The notes beneath the pieces were generated by a model. That model ran no database searches. It was not told the origin of the DNA and saw only the letters and a program-made list of their open reading frames with translations. This document shows positions 35,985 through 49,400 of a DNA stretch of 64,000 bases, in pieces; positions within the stretch are counted from its first letter, which is position 1, and every line of letters begins with the position of its first letter. Source of the stretch: Perca fluviatilis (taxonomy: Eukaryota > Chordata > Actinopteri > Perciformes > Percidae); contig NC_053116.1 in assembly GCF_010015445.1 (NCBI RefSeq), positions 11,582,173-11,646,172 on the forward strand, in the 5' to 3' direction. Position numbers and translations under genes: made by a program.

Positions 35985-38900
35985 ATGGGGTACGACATTA
36001 CGAGGTTCCAAGGGGAGGTGGATGAAGACCTGCTGTGCCCTATATGCAGTGGAGTGCTTGAAGAACCGGTGCAGGCAAGTCCCTGTCTGAAAGATTACCC
36101 ACCCTTAATTGTATCAGTGTTTTTGAAATTTTAAATGTTTTGAGCTCTGTGTTCTTCTTTTCAGGCTCCACACTGTGAGCATGCCTTCTGCAATGCCTGC
36201 ATAACACAGTGGTTTGCCCAGCAGCAGATATGTCCTGTTGACCGCACGGTGGTGACGCTAGCTCACCTCCGGCCTGTGCCCCGCATCATGCGTAACATGC
36301 TGTCCAAACTTCAGATCAGCTGTGACAATGCAGGTTTTGGCTGTACAGCCACACTGCGGCTGGACCAGCTACAGTCCCACCTCAAGGACTGTGAGCACAA
36401 CCCCAAAAGGCCTGTCAGCTGTGAGGAGGGATGTGGGTAAGTGGCTTCCATTTGGCAGGAAATGTACACTGCATTGTTGTCTCGCATTGCCAGACCTTCC
36501 TCCTCCTCTGCAGCGCTGCGGAGGAAGGTCTGGCAAGTCCACACAGCATTCCGGGATGGGAGAAAAAAAACCTGCTCTGGTTTATTGGTATGTCTTTAAA
36601 CCAATCAAACTCGTCTTGGCCGGTGCTGCAAAAAAGCCTAAATTGACCGTGGTTTAAAATTACAACACAAAGAAAGTGGAAGGTAATCCGGACATCCGGC
36701 CGAAAAGAGTGACATCCTGCGGAATTTCGGTCGGCACCGGCTCAATCCCGGAAGTGGAACGTCGTGGATATAGACTAACTGCATTGTAACTGTTGGGTGC
36801 ATTGATATTCTCCTCCCCCTTTGGAACCAGTACCTAGGTTCATTGGTTCTGCTCAACCAAACGTAATTATGATAGCTATCACCATTAAATGTTTGTCCTG
36901 TCAAATATTATGGATATATGATTTGCAAAAAAAAAAAAATGACCTGTCCTCTGTATTGTATGGTATTAAATTCCCCCCCCTCTTGCAGACTTGAGATGCC
37001 CAAAGATGAGGTGCCCAACCATAACTGCATCAAACACTTGCGGAGCGTCGTCCAGCAGCAACAGACAAAGATTTCAGAGCTGGAGAAAAATGTTGCGGAG
37101 CATAAACACCAATTGGGGGAACAAGTAAGAACATTTGCCTGCTCATTTATGTGTTCATTAACCAAAAAATACTTTGAGCCTAGTCCTGAAAAGTGTTTTT
37201 GTCTGTGGAACAAGTTTTGAATTAGCCAAGAGCATATTTCTTTTCCATAACAGCTACTTTAGATTGACAGTTTTCTACTGAGTAGCTATAATGATTCACT
37301 CTAATTCAGTTACTAAAATGCTTTTTGAGATCTGGGTTTGTAAAGGGCTCAATCATTTGGTACAGATTATGATTATTGTTTTGTAGAATGCTTGCCTATA
37401 AACAATTTTAAGTGTGATTGTGGTACAGGGTGGTATGGAAGCATGTTTCTGTCGATGTTACATTTGAATTGTTTGTGTTTGGTACTGTGTATATCGGCAT
37501 TTAGCACCTTTAGTTGACCGTAATCAAGTTTTTAAGGTCTAATGTGTGTTGTCATTCGGACAGGAGACCTGAGAGTTTTGTCATGATACAGTTATATAAA
37601 GGAGAAGAAGACTATATACAATTATCACATACAAGGCAGTGCTATTACAATATACAGTACATTCTTAATAGCTAGGTTGGAATTTGACAAAGTTAAAATC
37701 ATTGTGGATCAGTATCGGTATCCAATAAAAGCAATTTAAGGGCAGAATACTGGATACAAAAAAAACCCTGATAGAAATATGTTACATCCGGCTATTATAG
37801 TTAACTAAATAACAAATAGTTGTGAAAAAAAAACATTTTAGGTATCTGAAAAAAAGAACTAGACTAGAAAACTAACTGAAATGATATTTTGTACTTACAA
37901 AACTAACTAAAATAAAAACAAATACAGGAAATGTCTTTAGTTTTAGTCTCTGTCAATTTGGTCACACAACAAGCATGAGGAGGCATTGGTGCATGTGTTT
38001 ATTGAGACTGGGATGTCTACATGACATGAGTCAATTGCCATGAATATCAACGGGTCCTCAGTGGAGAGGGTGGACTGCTTCAAGTAGCATGGTGTCCACA
38101 TCAGCCTCAGGGTCTGACCTGGGTTCTGCAGACTGATTCGGTGGCGACAAAGGCCAGCCAGAGACTGTTTTACTTCGGATGCCTGAGGACATTCCAAGTA
38201 TCTTCTCAAATGCAGAGCAATTTCTACTCCTGCATCATTGAGAGTGTCCTAACGGGGAACATCTGAACACTTATTCTGAACTTCCTAAATCTGGCCCCTG
38301 GCAAATACCCCTCCATATTATAATATAATATAAGATAATATAAAGAAGAAAAAAAAAATCTAAATTCAATACTGAAAGTTGTACAAAAATTTTAAAAACA
38401 AACATGTAAAAAATTATTTTAAGCAAGAAAAAAACCAAACTGAAATTTAGAGACCACTCTGAAAACGTACTGAAACTAAACTTAATTGAAAAAGTAAAAT
38501 GAAAAACAAAATAACAATTATAATAACTCTGCCTTATACGTGCAGCTTTTTTATTTCTTTTTTTAAGATTATTTTTTGGGCTTTTCCGCCTTTCATTTGA
38601 TAGGACAGCTAGGTGAGAAAGGGAAGAGAGAGAGGGAAGACATTCAGGAAATCGTCACAGGTCCGATTCGAACCCTGAAGCTCTGCGTCGAGGCATAAAC
38701 CTCTCTGTTTATGTGCGCCTGCTCTACCCACTGAGCCAACCTGGCCACAACGTGCAGCTTTTTGAGGCAGCCACCAGACTAGTTAATTGGCCATTTATAA
38801 ATTCCTGTTTAGCTTTAGGAGATTTTGTGAAATCAGTCACTGAAGATGATGCTTTTAATTTCCAGAAACGGGACATTCAGCTGCTAAAAGCCTACATGAG

Positions 38901-39440
38901 AGCAATCCGCAGTGCTAACCCTAATCTGCAAAACCTCGAGGAGAGCATCGAGTACAATGAGATCTTGGAGTATGTGAAATTTCATCCTCTCTTCTGCTTG
39001 TATTCTGATATAACTTTGTCAGAGAGCTGCAGCTCAGTCCCTTATTTTCTTGTTGTTTTTTTTTTACTTTATCTTATATCTCCAGGTGGGTGAACTCCAT
39101 GCAGCCAGCCAGAGTGACACGCTGGGGTGGCATGATCTCCACACCTGATGCTGTGCTCCAAGCAGTCATCAAGCGCTCCCTCATCGACAGCGGCTGTCCG
39201 CTCTCCATTGTGAACGACCTGATCGAGAACGCCCACGAGCGTAACTGGCCGCAGGGACTGGCCACGCTGGAGACACGGCAGATGAACAGGCGCTACTATG
39301 AGAACTACGTTGCCAAGCGTATCCCTGGCAAGCAGGCCGTGGTGGTGATGGCCTGTGAGAATCAGCATATGGGGGAGGATATGATCCTGGAGCCCGGCCT
39401 GGTCATGATCTTTGCTCATGGAGTGGAGGAGATCTTATAA
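35985..39440 (+). CDS. rnf41: E3 ubiquitin-protein ligase NRDP1 (RING finger protein 41); five coding exons
   Basis: Coding exons are 35985-36074, 36165-36436, 36989-37124, 38866-38969 and 39086-39440, 957 nt in all (318 aa; human 317). The N-terminus is MGYDITRFQG. A C3HC3D RING is formed by C18, C21, C34, H36, C39, C42, C53 and D56 (CPIC, HCEHAFCNAC, CPVD); the terminal Asp is normal for this family. A Cys/His-rich zinc-finger region follows (about 65-150), then a coiled coil rich in Gln, Glu and Lys (about 140-185), and the C-terminal USP8-binding domain (NRRYYENYVAKRIPGKQAVV). The protein ubiquitinates ERBB3 and other receptors, partners USP8, and ends in EEIL, one residue longer than human. 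The first coding intron uses a GC donor; the other introns are GT-AG. The ATG context ACCATGG is near ideal. Confidence 0.97.
36071..36080 (+). other. rnf41: Noncanonical GC-AG splice donor, rnf41 coding intron 1
   Basis: The exon ends GTGCAG and the intron begins GCAAGT. The codon phase (Gln then Ala-Pro-His) only fits this junction, and the remaining donor bases match consensus perfectly, as is usual for GC donors. The acceptor is TTTTCAG at 36164. Confidence 0.9.
36470..36780. mobile_element. Probable interspersed repeat with a 16-bp-arm stem
   Basis: In rnf41 coding intron 2. TGCCAGACCTTCCTCC (36488-36503) is exactly inverted at 36520-36535. It is followed by GC-rich sequence unlike the surrounding intron, including GACATCCGGCCGAAAAG. 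I recall similar sequence as a common fish repeat, but no second copy is in this window and ends are unresolved. Confidence 0.4.
38020..38290 (+). pseudogene. LINE reverse-transcriptase C-terminal fossil
   Basis: In rnf41 coding intron 3. One frame reads INGSSVERVDCFK, then a stop, then HGVHISL. After a frame change another reads TKASQRLFYFGCLRTF and FYSCIIESVLTGNI. This order (VERV..FKFLGV, QRLYFLRRL, FY..IESILTG) is the end of the reverse transcriptase in L2/Rex1-like fish LINEs. Stops and a frameshift show it is dead. Confidence 0.75.
38552..38749 (-). mobile_element. tRNA-derived SINE, copy 2
   Basis: In rnf41 coding intron 3, antisense to the gene. The 14-bp duplication ACGTGCAGCTTTTT lies at 38538-38551 and 38750-38763. 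Minus-strand promoter boxes are TGGCTCAGTGGG (A box, 38738-38727) and GGGTTCGAATCGG (B box, 38675-38663). It is the intact counterpart of the split copy at 12730-14094. It is not a functional tRNA gene. Confidence 0.88.
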
Positions 39441-40670
39441 CTTTATAACGGCTAACTCAGCTGATCCAGGGACACGTGGGGACGTTTTGCCTGGGGGGGG
39501 GAGGTGGGGGACAGTTTGCTGTGATGAGTAGAGTTTTCCTCGTTGGAGTGAAACCTTCTTATTGAACCTGGCTTATTTAAAATAAAATCTTATAAGAGGC
39601 TCACTCCTAAGCTTGATACCTATGCCTTAAAGTAAGGACACATATATTATGAACCTGGCTAATAGAAACATAATCTGATATCTGAGATAAAAGGTGAGAT
39701 GTGATGTTTACAAGGTTTATATTTGGTGCATTATATGATCTGATTGTTCTGCTCCATGTCCTAATATAGTAATAAGCTTGAACCCCCGTTTAATGCCCTC
39801 AGTTGTATAAATGCTTGTAAATACAAATACTATATTGAATTATAAATGTCATTCTCTTATTCCTCTCACTGTAATTACATTGTGACTTTTGTTTCTCAGT
39901 TCTGTTTAGTCAGCTTGTCTTACTGTCTGCAGGGACATTGACTCTGAAGATTTTTAGCGTGCTTGCTTTAGTATTTAGTTTCCTGTGAGCATTTCACAAG
40001 ACATTGTGCTTCTGAGTTTAGATTGTCTAAACCTTCTGTGCCATTTGTTTTATTTATTGTGTTGCCTTTTACACAAACATGCTTGAAGATGTTACCATTT
40101 GATGTATGGAAATCTGCCTTTTTCGGTGCATTTGAAGTTCATTGCAGAAAGAAAATTGATTGTGTGTTTTATTTGTTGCCTCCGATGTAAATATAGTCTG
40201 TATGTTGGGTCCAGTTGAAGTGTTATATTTGAAGATTAACATTTTGGATTTAACTATGTGTAATGAGTTTTATTTGACAAATCCTAATGGTTCGCTTGAT
40301 ATTTTAGGTGATCATTACGTCTTTTTCTGATGATTGAAATATAGACTGATTTTCTTATTCTTCACAGTTAGCAAACATCTGTTCACTGACATGTCACTAC
40401 ATACCATAGCTTGGAGATTGTAAAAACAAATAGTTGTAACGTCACTCTTATGGCTTTTGAGATGTAAAATGTTTCACCATCAGTCACTTATTGCTGTAGT
40501 AAGATGAACAAGACTTCAAACGACCGGTATAAAAGCCCACAGAAGTGCAGTAAACAAATACCTTTGGATTGTGCCCTTTATTATTTTCCCTCTCAGTGTT
40601 TTGTTTGTTTTGTGTCTGTTATGTAACGTGTTGTACAGACAAGAAAGTAATAAAAAATGTCAAACTTCAT
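39441..40670 (+). other. rnf41: rnf41 3' untranslated region
   Basis: From the stop codon to just past the AATAAA at 40649. AT-rich, with no further exon. Confidence 0.75.
40649..40654 (+). terminator. rnf41: Poly(A) signal of rnf41
   Basis: AATAAA in GAAAGTAATAAAAAATGTC, the strongest signal downstream of the stop. An AATAAA is also present near 39580 and could give a short isoform. Confidence 0.65.
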
Positions 40671-42619
40671 CCCCAAAAAAATGCATTTTCTCACTGGGAT
40701 AATACGGTTTTATATTTAGCTTTTTAATTAGGAAAAATGCAGTTCCTTATTTTACCACACCATGTCATCAAAGATCTGTAGGGAGGTGCATTTCTTAAGG
40801 GCACATCAGCTGAATACATTATGTAAATAAAACCTGAGTCTAGAGAAAATGATTGCTGCTTTTAAGAAATCAGGGCAGTGAGGAAAGAGATGTGGGATGT
40901 CAAAGGCTCTCAATCCAGTTCAAGAAAATGAAGAGGAAAGTTAAACCACAAAACTCCAAAGGAGGAAGGTCTGACTGCTCTGACCTGACTCACTCTCCTT
41001 TCTCTGTCTGACCCAGACACCCACATGTTTCCCATGTCTATTATCATCTCTCCCAGCCTCGTCCTCATTGTGGAACCTAATCCCTCACCATTGTGGTCAC
41101 TGGAATGTGAAATCCTGTGCTTTACCAAATACTGCAGCTCTAGTTATTGTCAACACACTTTATTATGTGATGTGGTTGGTTGCTGCAAAGGGTACAGCAG
41201 CCAGTCCACGTACTAAGCATATGCTAATACAGTATGTTAGGGAATATGTTGTGATGGCCTTAAAACATTTCTACACGCAACACATTCATATAAAATGTAC
41301 AGCACAAATATTTGAGGCCTGTATGCCTAGTGGAGGAAGTACAAGTAGCAAAATCACACTGTTAAAAAAAACTCCATTACTTTCAAGTTATTGTCATATG
41401 CATATTTACAGAGAAGCAGTCGTTGGCAATGAAAATCTTAATGAGAATCTAAGACATAAAATAGTGCAGAAGTTAACATATTGGGATAAAATACAACATT
41501 CAATATTAAGTAATATATATTTGTGGTAGACGCTGCAAGCACAAGTGAGCTGAAGTATATGTGACAAAATTAATAATAATGTTCTTGGGTCCTTTAACCT
41601 ATAAAATGCATCATATTTTATAAACCCATCATATGTTTTGCATGTAAAATCCTAATTAGTGAAGTAACTTGTAGCTCTGTGGGCCCCATGCAAAGGTCTA
41701 TGGTACTGGAGTGGGTTTGGATGAGGGCCCCAATTTTGAAGAAAAAAAAACGTGTCCCCCTATCTATAATTCCTAATGGCGGGCCTGTAGTAGGCCTAGC
41801 TATAGCTGCCAAATAAAGGTAGTGAAGTAAAAAATATAAAGTGGCATGAAATGGAAATACTCAATGAAAGTACAAGTACCTTGCAGTATTTTACTAACTG
41901 TACTTTATAACATTCCACATGACATTCCACAAGATAAGCACATGGTGATGGGAGAAGTTGACCTTCAGACTTTAAAATACTCGTTTCTGATTGGCTGCAG
42001 GTGACCGTTAAACTCGTCCAATCAACAGTATAATCACCTTCTAAATCAATGCGCAATGCTGCACGTTAAAAAGTAACCGTAGAATACTAATAGAAGGTTA
42101 CTGTTTGACTCTAGTGTAAAACAGCCAAGCCATTAATTAGGTAAATTAACAAACAAACGTTGCTAACAGGAAAATCACCTATTATCACAGTGTATTTCTT
42201 TTGGTAAGTATGACAGGCTAACTATAAACACAAATATAGCTACACAAAGATGTCCAGATCTGAGAAAATGATGAAGGCTTATTATGTATTGCTTGTTAAA
42301 AGCGAGCAATAATAGGCTGTTGTAAGATTATTTCCAATATTGCACAGCGTTCATATATATATTTTTTGTGGCATGTTATCATAAATTAAGTCATAATGTC
42401 GGCAGCATAGCCTACGCCTAGTATAACGTTAGAACACTAGCCACAAAGGTTATGTATTGCACCACTTGCATACATTTTAGACTCCATGTACAATGTTAAT
42501 GGAGCTACTTTAATTATTCATTTGTTAAAAGCATAACGCAGGACATACCAATATGTTGCATTGATTTCCTCTAGTAGAATGAAGCACTTTTACAGGTTAA
42601 AGCTGCACAATTTTTTTTC
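40671..42619. other. Intergenic region between rnf41 and dgka
   Basis: AT-rich sequence with no recognised gene. A short GC-richer patch near 41680-41790 (GGGCCCC twice) could be repeat debris, but no ends are visible. Confidence 0.55.
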
Positions 42620-42649
42620 TTCCTAAGCGTTATTTTGCAACTTTGCAGA

Positions 42650-42926
42650 TGGATGCATGCACTGCACTGCACGCCGCTGTAGCGAGTGAGTGTGTATTGG
42701 TTAGAAAAGAGGGCGCAGAGCAGCTGAGGCGGTGCTTGACAGGAGGGATCCGCTCCCTCCGCTCAGTCTCTGCTCTGCATTAGTTCACTGCTGCCACCCC
42801 GCCGACCTGCTGCCTCCATTTAAAGTTAACGGACACTTTATGAAAGCAGGGTTTTTTTTTTGTATGACTGTAAAACGGCAGCGCGACGATCGCATTTAAG
42901 GCTATCAACGAAGTGGCGACAGAAAG
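42650..42926 (+). other. dgka: Candidate dgka leader exon / promoter-proximal region
   Basis: A locally GC- and CpG-enriched stretch rich in CTGC motifs, ending at a possible donor AGAAAG|GTAAAC. The first dgka coding exon has a 28-nt 5'UTR that begins at a splice acceptor (51188), so at least one upstream leader exon must exist. This is one candidate; transcript data are needed. Confidence 0.35.
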
Positions 42927-43897
42927 GTAAACGACTCTCGAAAACAAACAGCAAAACAGAGGTCCGGACTCGGCGTAGGCTATCGATTGAAGTTTGTGTG
43001 CAGCCCTGAACGGCTTTCAGCTGCAGATAAAATACGAGCGGGTCATTGTAGCCTGTTGTTTTGGGGGTTTTTTTTGTCAAGAATTTAATGTCATATCCAA
43101 GAGGGTGCATCTGGTAATTGAAGGGTTTCAGCTCTGTGCATGTCGTAAGAGAGATAGTCGTGTTTTAATAACAGAGTCATGCACTCAGGCGAACAACAAG
43201 CCAGCGGGCAGAGCTATTCCATCTTAATGCACGGTCCTCTGCCTTCTTTTTTAAACTCACATCTCGCCGTTTCAGTTCCTTTTGCAGTGTGTCATGACTG
43301 GAAATGCCAGCCAGCTTACATTACCCTTCTCTCAAGCTATTTAGAGAATTGAGCAATCATACCTGTCAGATTAGAGAGACTGGCGAGCATTATCTGTAGT
43401 GTCTGAGCAGTATCTGAAGTATTCGGGACAAATCCATGCTACAGCTTAATATATCACTAGTGCATTGAGAAAGCAGGTTTATAGTGTTATTGCCCCAGGC
43501 TTATCTGAGGGACACCCATCCGAGATGATGGTGGTGCAGGATGTGGTGCTATATATTCCAGCAGGGACAGTGAAACCTCAGAGGGTTTTCACTGTGTTTC
43601 TGTCACAACAACATCCTCCACAGTGTGAAGTAGGTTGGATGATGGTGGGCGATGGTGGACACTGTCACTGCTGTGTGGTCGTTTTTTTTTTTTTTTTACT
43701 CAAAGCTGCCCTTTTACTGTCACTTGACCGTGAATGTGACTTTCAGCCCTCATGCTAACTGATAAAACAAAACAAATCTGGAAAGTCTTGGTTTTTATTT
43801 GCCTTTGTGTTTGTGTACTTTGTGTTTTTTCCCCGTTTTTCCTGAACTCTCTCAGTTTTAAGGCCACTTTATTTCCAGATGACACTTTCCTGGTCAA

Positions 43898-43900
<3 letters not shown>

Positions 43901-43932
<32 letters not shown>
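43901..43932. repeat. (GT)n microsatellite
   Basis: Uninterrupted GT dinucleotides in the region upstream of the dgka coding exons. Confidence 0.95.
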
Positions 43933-43934
<2 letters not shown>

Positions 43935-45216
43935 ACTACAAGCAGGTTATTTCAAAGCTGGGGAGTCTCAGTGGTACGTATCTGTTATCTAGCTGCAAGA
44001 GAGTTTTCAGGCACAGACAGCCAATACTGTACTCAGGTACTTTTGTCCCATTGTTAATGTTTACATCAGAGGCTAGAGGCTGTAAATCAGCTAGAATTTA
44101 GCACATTTTGTGATCTGTGGTTTAGTTTAATGTTAGTTGTTTGCTACGGCTTAGCTAGGGTGATCAGAGAAATGGCACGATAACCTTTTGTTTTCACTTC
44201 TCTAAATACATTGATTGTCTCTTCCATGTAGGCTACCCTTCACTTCCTTCATTATATCATTCCCTAGAGTCTGCCTGAATCCTGTATTAATGACTCTGAG
44301 TTTAACCCTTTGCGGTTTCATAAGTCAAGACTTTATTGTCAAGTCATAGAAGTGATTGGGATTTGCCTCAGTGCAGCTCAAGTCTCAAATGCTGTAACTT
44401 ATAACATCACTATGTTCTCTAGGCTCATCCATTTATATTAAAAAAATAAAAAAAAATTCACGAGCAAAGATAACATGTCAGTCCTATCTGCAGACCCCAG
44501 ATCTCGGAGTTGCTAGCATTATAGTGGAAAATACTACGTGATGTGACATTTAACGCGAACCAGACGAGACTCCCGATACGTGCAAACACTTACACCATTA
44601 AAGCAATGTGGCTGCTGTATGACAGCATGCACTCTCACAAGTCTGGGCAGGTTTGAGGTTTTCTTCCTCTGAACGCAGCGTGATGTTCCACAAGGCTGCC
44701 TCCACAAAAAATGATTATATAAGTCACATTCAAGTCTGAACTCAGAGTGATGGGCAGTCCTCACTTTGAAGCCGGGGAGTGAGCCTCGCCTACATTTACC
44801 AAGATCTGTGATTCATGCTGTGGTGAATTTCCCCTTGTGTGTTTTTGTCTAATTTACAATACCATGTTTATTGTGTTTGCACTAACTGGAGCTTGCTGTA
44901 GTGTGCATACCACTCAGTTCTTCAGATATCATCATACAGTGGTAGACAAAGGGAAGCCCTGTTTTGCTCTGCGTTAACCGAGCATGCTCATTACTTTTGA
45001 CCCTCCTTTTTACATTATTCGATTGATAAATCTTACACCAGCTAGATCCATATTTCTACCCAGGACCGTGCGTGCAAGAAATATATAAGCTACAGAATAT
45101 CTCAGCCTGGGTGCTTTCAACAACACATTTTCCATTACACAGTACAGCGATATGTACTACACTGTGCCAAAGTGAAGACAAAACAACCAGGGGAAGTCGT
45201 GGTTACTGCTCTAGGG

Positions 45217-45885
45217 CAGGGGTGTCCAACTCATTTTACTTCATGAGCCCAATACAGCCCAGTTTGTTCTCAAGTGGGCCGAACCAGTAAAACCATTGCA
45301 TAATAACTGAGATAAATAACAACACAAGTCCCTTTCTTACAACACGTGTCCCTTTCTTTTAGTTTAAAGGGGTACAAGTACAGAATGGACAATCTATCTA
45401 CAAAACATATGATGAACAGCCTGAGATATTTTGGGGGGGAAAAAAGTGCAATTTCAAGTTTAATTTTTCAACTGTATTCTGGTCAGGATGGAAAAGGAAA
45501 TGAGTCTGATAGTGGCGCCAAATATTTTCCTAGAGCACTGAACGGAGCTTTGAAAACACCAAGCACATTGGCTTCCCATTTACATCTGTGAAGAAGCGTG
45601 TCCACTTGTCTTCTTTATGGCAAAGACATTTTTCACCGGCAGCTAGTGCATGAACAGTAGCCTACGCTTGACAGTGTGAAGCCTGTAAGTAAGCATGTGG
45701 GATCTACAATAGCAAATCCAGCATAGGGCCTGCTACTCTTTTTAGGACAGTCCACCCCCCAATGGACAAATAGGAATATTGAAAACTTGGAATTAATGAC
45801 TTTCACAGTGTGCAAAGTCATCCAGTGGGGCGGATTGGACCCGTTGGCCGGTTCTGGCCCTAGGGCTGTATGTTTGACACCCCTG
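45217..45885. mobile_element. hAT-type element, 669 bp, CAGGGGTGTC ends
   Basis: The left end CAGGGGTGTCCAAC and the right end GTTTGACACCCCTG are inverted repeats. The flanks CTCTAGGG (45209-45216) and CTCTGGGG (45886-45893) match at 7 of 8 bases. Confidence 0.82.
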
Positions 45886-45904
45886 CTCTGGGGATAAACA
45901 AATG

Positions 45905-46070
45905 TGAATCATCAGAATCAGAATACTGTATTGATCCCCTCCGGGAAATGTTTAAGTTGCAGTTGCTCACAGTCAAATTTAACTCAAAATAAGAGTAAGA
46001 ACAAACTAGTCAATAAGTGTATAAAGTGACATAGCTAAAGCGCAAGAAATAAAAAGTTCAGTAAAAGTAA
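45905..46070. mobile_element. Possible LINE 3'-tail repeat
   Basis: Contains AATCAGAATACTGTATTGAT followed by CCCCTCCGGGAAAT, a pattern I recall at the 3' ends of common fish LINE copies. No reading frame is present and the ends are uncertain. Confidence 0.4.
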
Positions 46071-46339
46071 AGAAAGATTAGGTTTATGAAGAAGTGGATT
46101 TATTTTTTTTTTATCTCGTATAGTTCCACTAAGTGAGTCAAATATTGCTGCTGGTTACTTCTGGCTCGGCCTGCAGTGACCCCTTGAGCAAACAGCCCAT
46201 TTATAAGTAAGGGAGTTTTCCCGTGTTCATGCGATGAGTCACAGTAGCATCTGCATGTAGAATGCAATTTCGAGCGTGGCCTCTGGTTTTGAAGGCCAAA
46301 CGTGGCTCATAGCGTGGGAGGAGGCAAAGCTGCAGGGGG

Positions 46340-46421
46340 AAGACTCATATACTGACAGGGCTCCCTCGTCCCTGAGCCTCTCAGCCTGGGCCTCCTCCTC
46401 CTCCTCCTCCTACAGTACCTG
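46340..46421 (+). other. dgka: Alternative candidate dgka leader exon
   Basis: A (CTC)n-containing stretch ending in a strong donor, TACCTG|GTAAGT. It is another possible noncoding first exon for dgka. No coding potential. Confidence 0.3.
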
Positions 46422-49400
46422 GTAAGTCACCCGTGGCAGTGCTCTGACGGAAAGCAGCTGATGGAGGGAAACACTTTCCATAGCAACCAAGCATGTCCTT
46501 CCTCCCCCCTTCTGTCGACCTAAAGCAATCTGTAAATCTGTACACACTTCAGTGATAGGACTGTTGTAGTTTCAAGAGAAACACAATGCCCAACATTAGA
46601 CGTAGACTTCACTTCAGATTCAAAGAACCCACGCAGTCTTTTCCAACCACAGAATGACGGAGTACATGGCTCGCACCCTGCAAGTGTTGCAAAACAGCAG
46701 ATTTCCTTGACACAAGGCGTGGGCGTTATGACAGCTTTCACAAATATTAGCCTGCATGGAAAGAGGTCATCCCCAAGTGTACCTTGAAATGGTTCTTGTT
46801 AAGAGAATGCTTTAGGGTTCGTGGCATGTGTAAAGGAAAATGTCAACTGAACTGTTTACTTTAAGTCTCCAATTATTTCACTGTTCATAAAGAAGTCGCG
46901 TTTGGTATTTTTTCAGTTGAGTGGTCAGAAGTAAAAGTGAATGTCAGGCTCTAAAACAGATTTTCAGAGGTTTATGGGGGAGTGGATGTTACTTTCAAGT
47001 CAACAAGCTGTTGCTATAGACTGCTTGAAGAACCACTTTAACATTTAAATTGTTCTTTACTGCTATTTCAGTCACAGTATGGCATAGATCCAGGAGGCTG
47101 TAACTCGTGTGGATTGCTGCTCAGAACGTGTGCTGCACCATTTATTCTGCACTGATTATACGGTGCGACATTTTGTTCAAACAGAATTCTACCTCAAGCT
47201 TGTCTGTCAATAGATCGAATCAAAGTAAATAACACTGAAGGATGGCTGGGTGACTCCTGTTAGCCCACATTTTAATCGTTCTCATATCTACACAACAGAG
47301 TCTCTCCCGCATAAATGTTTCTATTAAGCAACATAAACAGTTCCCTCGCACCATTTAACTGAAGCCCAGCAGTGTGACCTTATTGAGAGCTGGCCCCCAA
47401 AGCAGTTAGTCACACGGTCTGTATTAAGTCTTAACAAGCTTCAGACATTCCTCAAAATCACGTGCCATCTTTATACTTGTTCCAGTAAGCCCATTTAGAT
47501 GGTGCCACTGTTTGTCAAAACTCCATCCTATTTTTGAGAGTGGAGGATACTGCCCCGGCATATATTACATTATTCTATATCTAAGTGCAGGGAATGGCTC
47601 ATCCTGTGCTCCATGTTCTGACTGGTCCTGATTCCCACTCTGCATTGTGCATGCAAAGCATTATCTAATCAGGAAGTGAGGAATCTGATTACTCTGATAG
47701 GCTTGAGATCTTGCTGAACCAGACTATTATGATGATGATGCTCATGACATCACGCTCTTCTGGAAAGCAGAAAAACCGGAAAGGAGAAAAAACACCCAAG
47801 AGTTATCTCAAATAAAAGGTGTGTTTTAGGACTATTTTTAGTTTATTTGTATGACAGTGTTTGAAGACGGAGTCAGGAGTGTATTTTTAGGATAAAGATT
47901 TTTCAGACTGTAAATCAGGTGATCAGTAGCAGAAGGTTTTTCATGATTCCTTCATGTGTCACTCTGCCGTTGGTACAGACCTGGCCCACCTGATCGGCTG
48001 CATAAACAGAAGTGCTAGGCAACGCTGCTGACCTTTTGAGGGAATTAAGTGAGGACAGTGTGAACCTTTCAGAGTCCAAAGACCGCAAATGGATACATAT
48101 TACATGTAAAGAGTGGGTGTTATTTCAGATGATTTCATTCTCTTTTTCTCAGTACGTTCTTTGTCCTTCCAGTACTCTGTTCTTCTGTTAAGTTCAGGCA
48201 GCCATCACTGATACGTGCGCTGGCTGCACTTTAATGTGTGATAACACATGCGGACAACAGTGTGAACAGCACATTTACAGCGCGGCCCTTTTCATCACGC
48301 TGGACTGGAAACCACCAAACAGTCTAAAATAAGCTTTCGTTTGTGTAATTGACGATAGAATAGTCTTAGATCTCACTCAGACATGATTTACAGTGATCTA
48401 CAGTATGTGTGTATTGACCTCTTTAAAACTGTTACGCCAGGTTCAGTATATATCATATATTTATAATGTATTTATCCTATTATATTTGAAACTCTTTCCC
48501 CTCGTAATTCCTATAGTAACAATCACATTTTTAAACATGGAATTGCCAGAATTGCTACTGAATACATGCTTTTAGGCCAGCAGGCTGCTCTTTAAAGATA
48601 ATAACAAATAGTTTGGTTTTACTTTCTTTAAGGACACATTATTTCTACCGACCATTTTCCAAAGCATGCTGTAAAGTTTCTCAAATTTGCCTTTCCAGCC
48701 TTCAGTGGCTTTTCATTTCCATACAGTATTGAAATCAATGAATGAAACCTTTATTTGAGTCTTTGGTGATTAGACTCCAGAACTGGATGGAAGATCTGGA
48801 TGGATATTTATGTAAAGTGTGGCCTCTGATGATGGAGGAACCCTGGGTGCTGGGAGTCATGAGGACTGGAGGTGAACGGGGTGGATGAGGGACGCATCGA
48901 TTTTGCCTGAAATGAAAATTGACAGCAGCACAGAGGAGAAAAGATTTAAAGTTTAGCTCACGGAGATCGTGGCGACATCTGGTTGGTTTAACTGAACGAG
49001 TGAACGCCCACATTCAGCTGATGACAATGCAGCTGATTAGGTTGGGAGAGAGAGAGAGAAATGTGAAGCATAGAAGTCTTCCTGAATGAACTTACGCTAA
49101 GCTTCATAAAAACATAATAAAAAAGCATCATTTGGGGAATCGATAAAAGACTTTAGGTGCAAGCTCAGCAGACGATTCAAACATTCTTGACTTGAGCACT
49201 CCAAGAGAGTATGGTAAAAAAAACTACATTTATTATTATTATTATTTGAATTTTTTTACAAGTACCTTTATTGTTTTAGAGAAGATGCAATATACAGTGC
49301 AACATTACAATGTCAATTATAATAAGACACATTTATTATTTTCAAAGGTCCATTATCGTTGCATGGTAAAGAAGGTGAAGTGCAGATACATTTATAAAGC

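Noticed and set aside
38663..38738. tRNA gene on the minus strand
   Set aside because: A and B boxes are present, but the context, poly(T/A) tail, 14-bp duplication and second copy show a SINE.
38713..39093. 126-codon frame that seems to start upstream of an rnf41 exon
   Set aside because: Its beginning is SINE sequence and its end runs into an intron; only 38866-38969 is rnf41 coding.
39069..39419. 116-codon minus-strand frame
   Set aside because: Antisense to the last rnf41 exon, which has clear homology to the USP8-binding domain.
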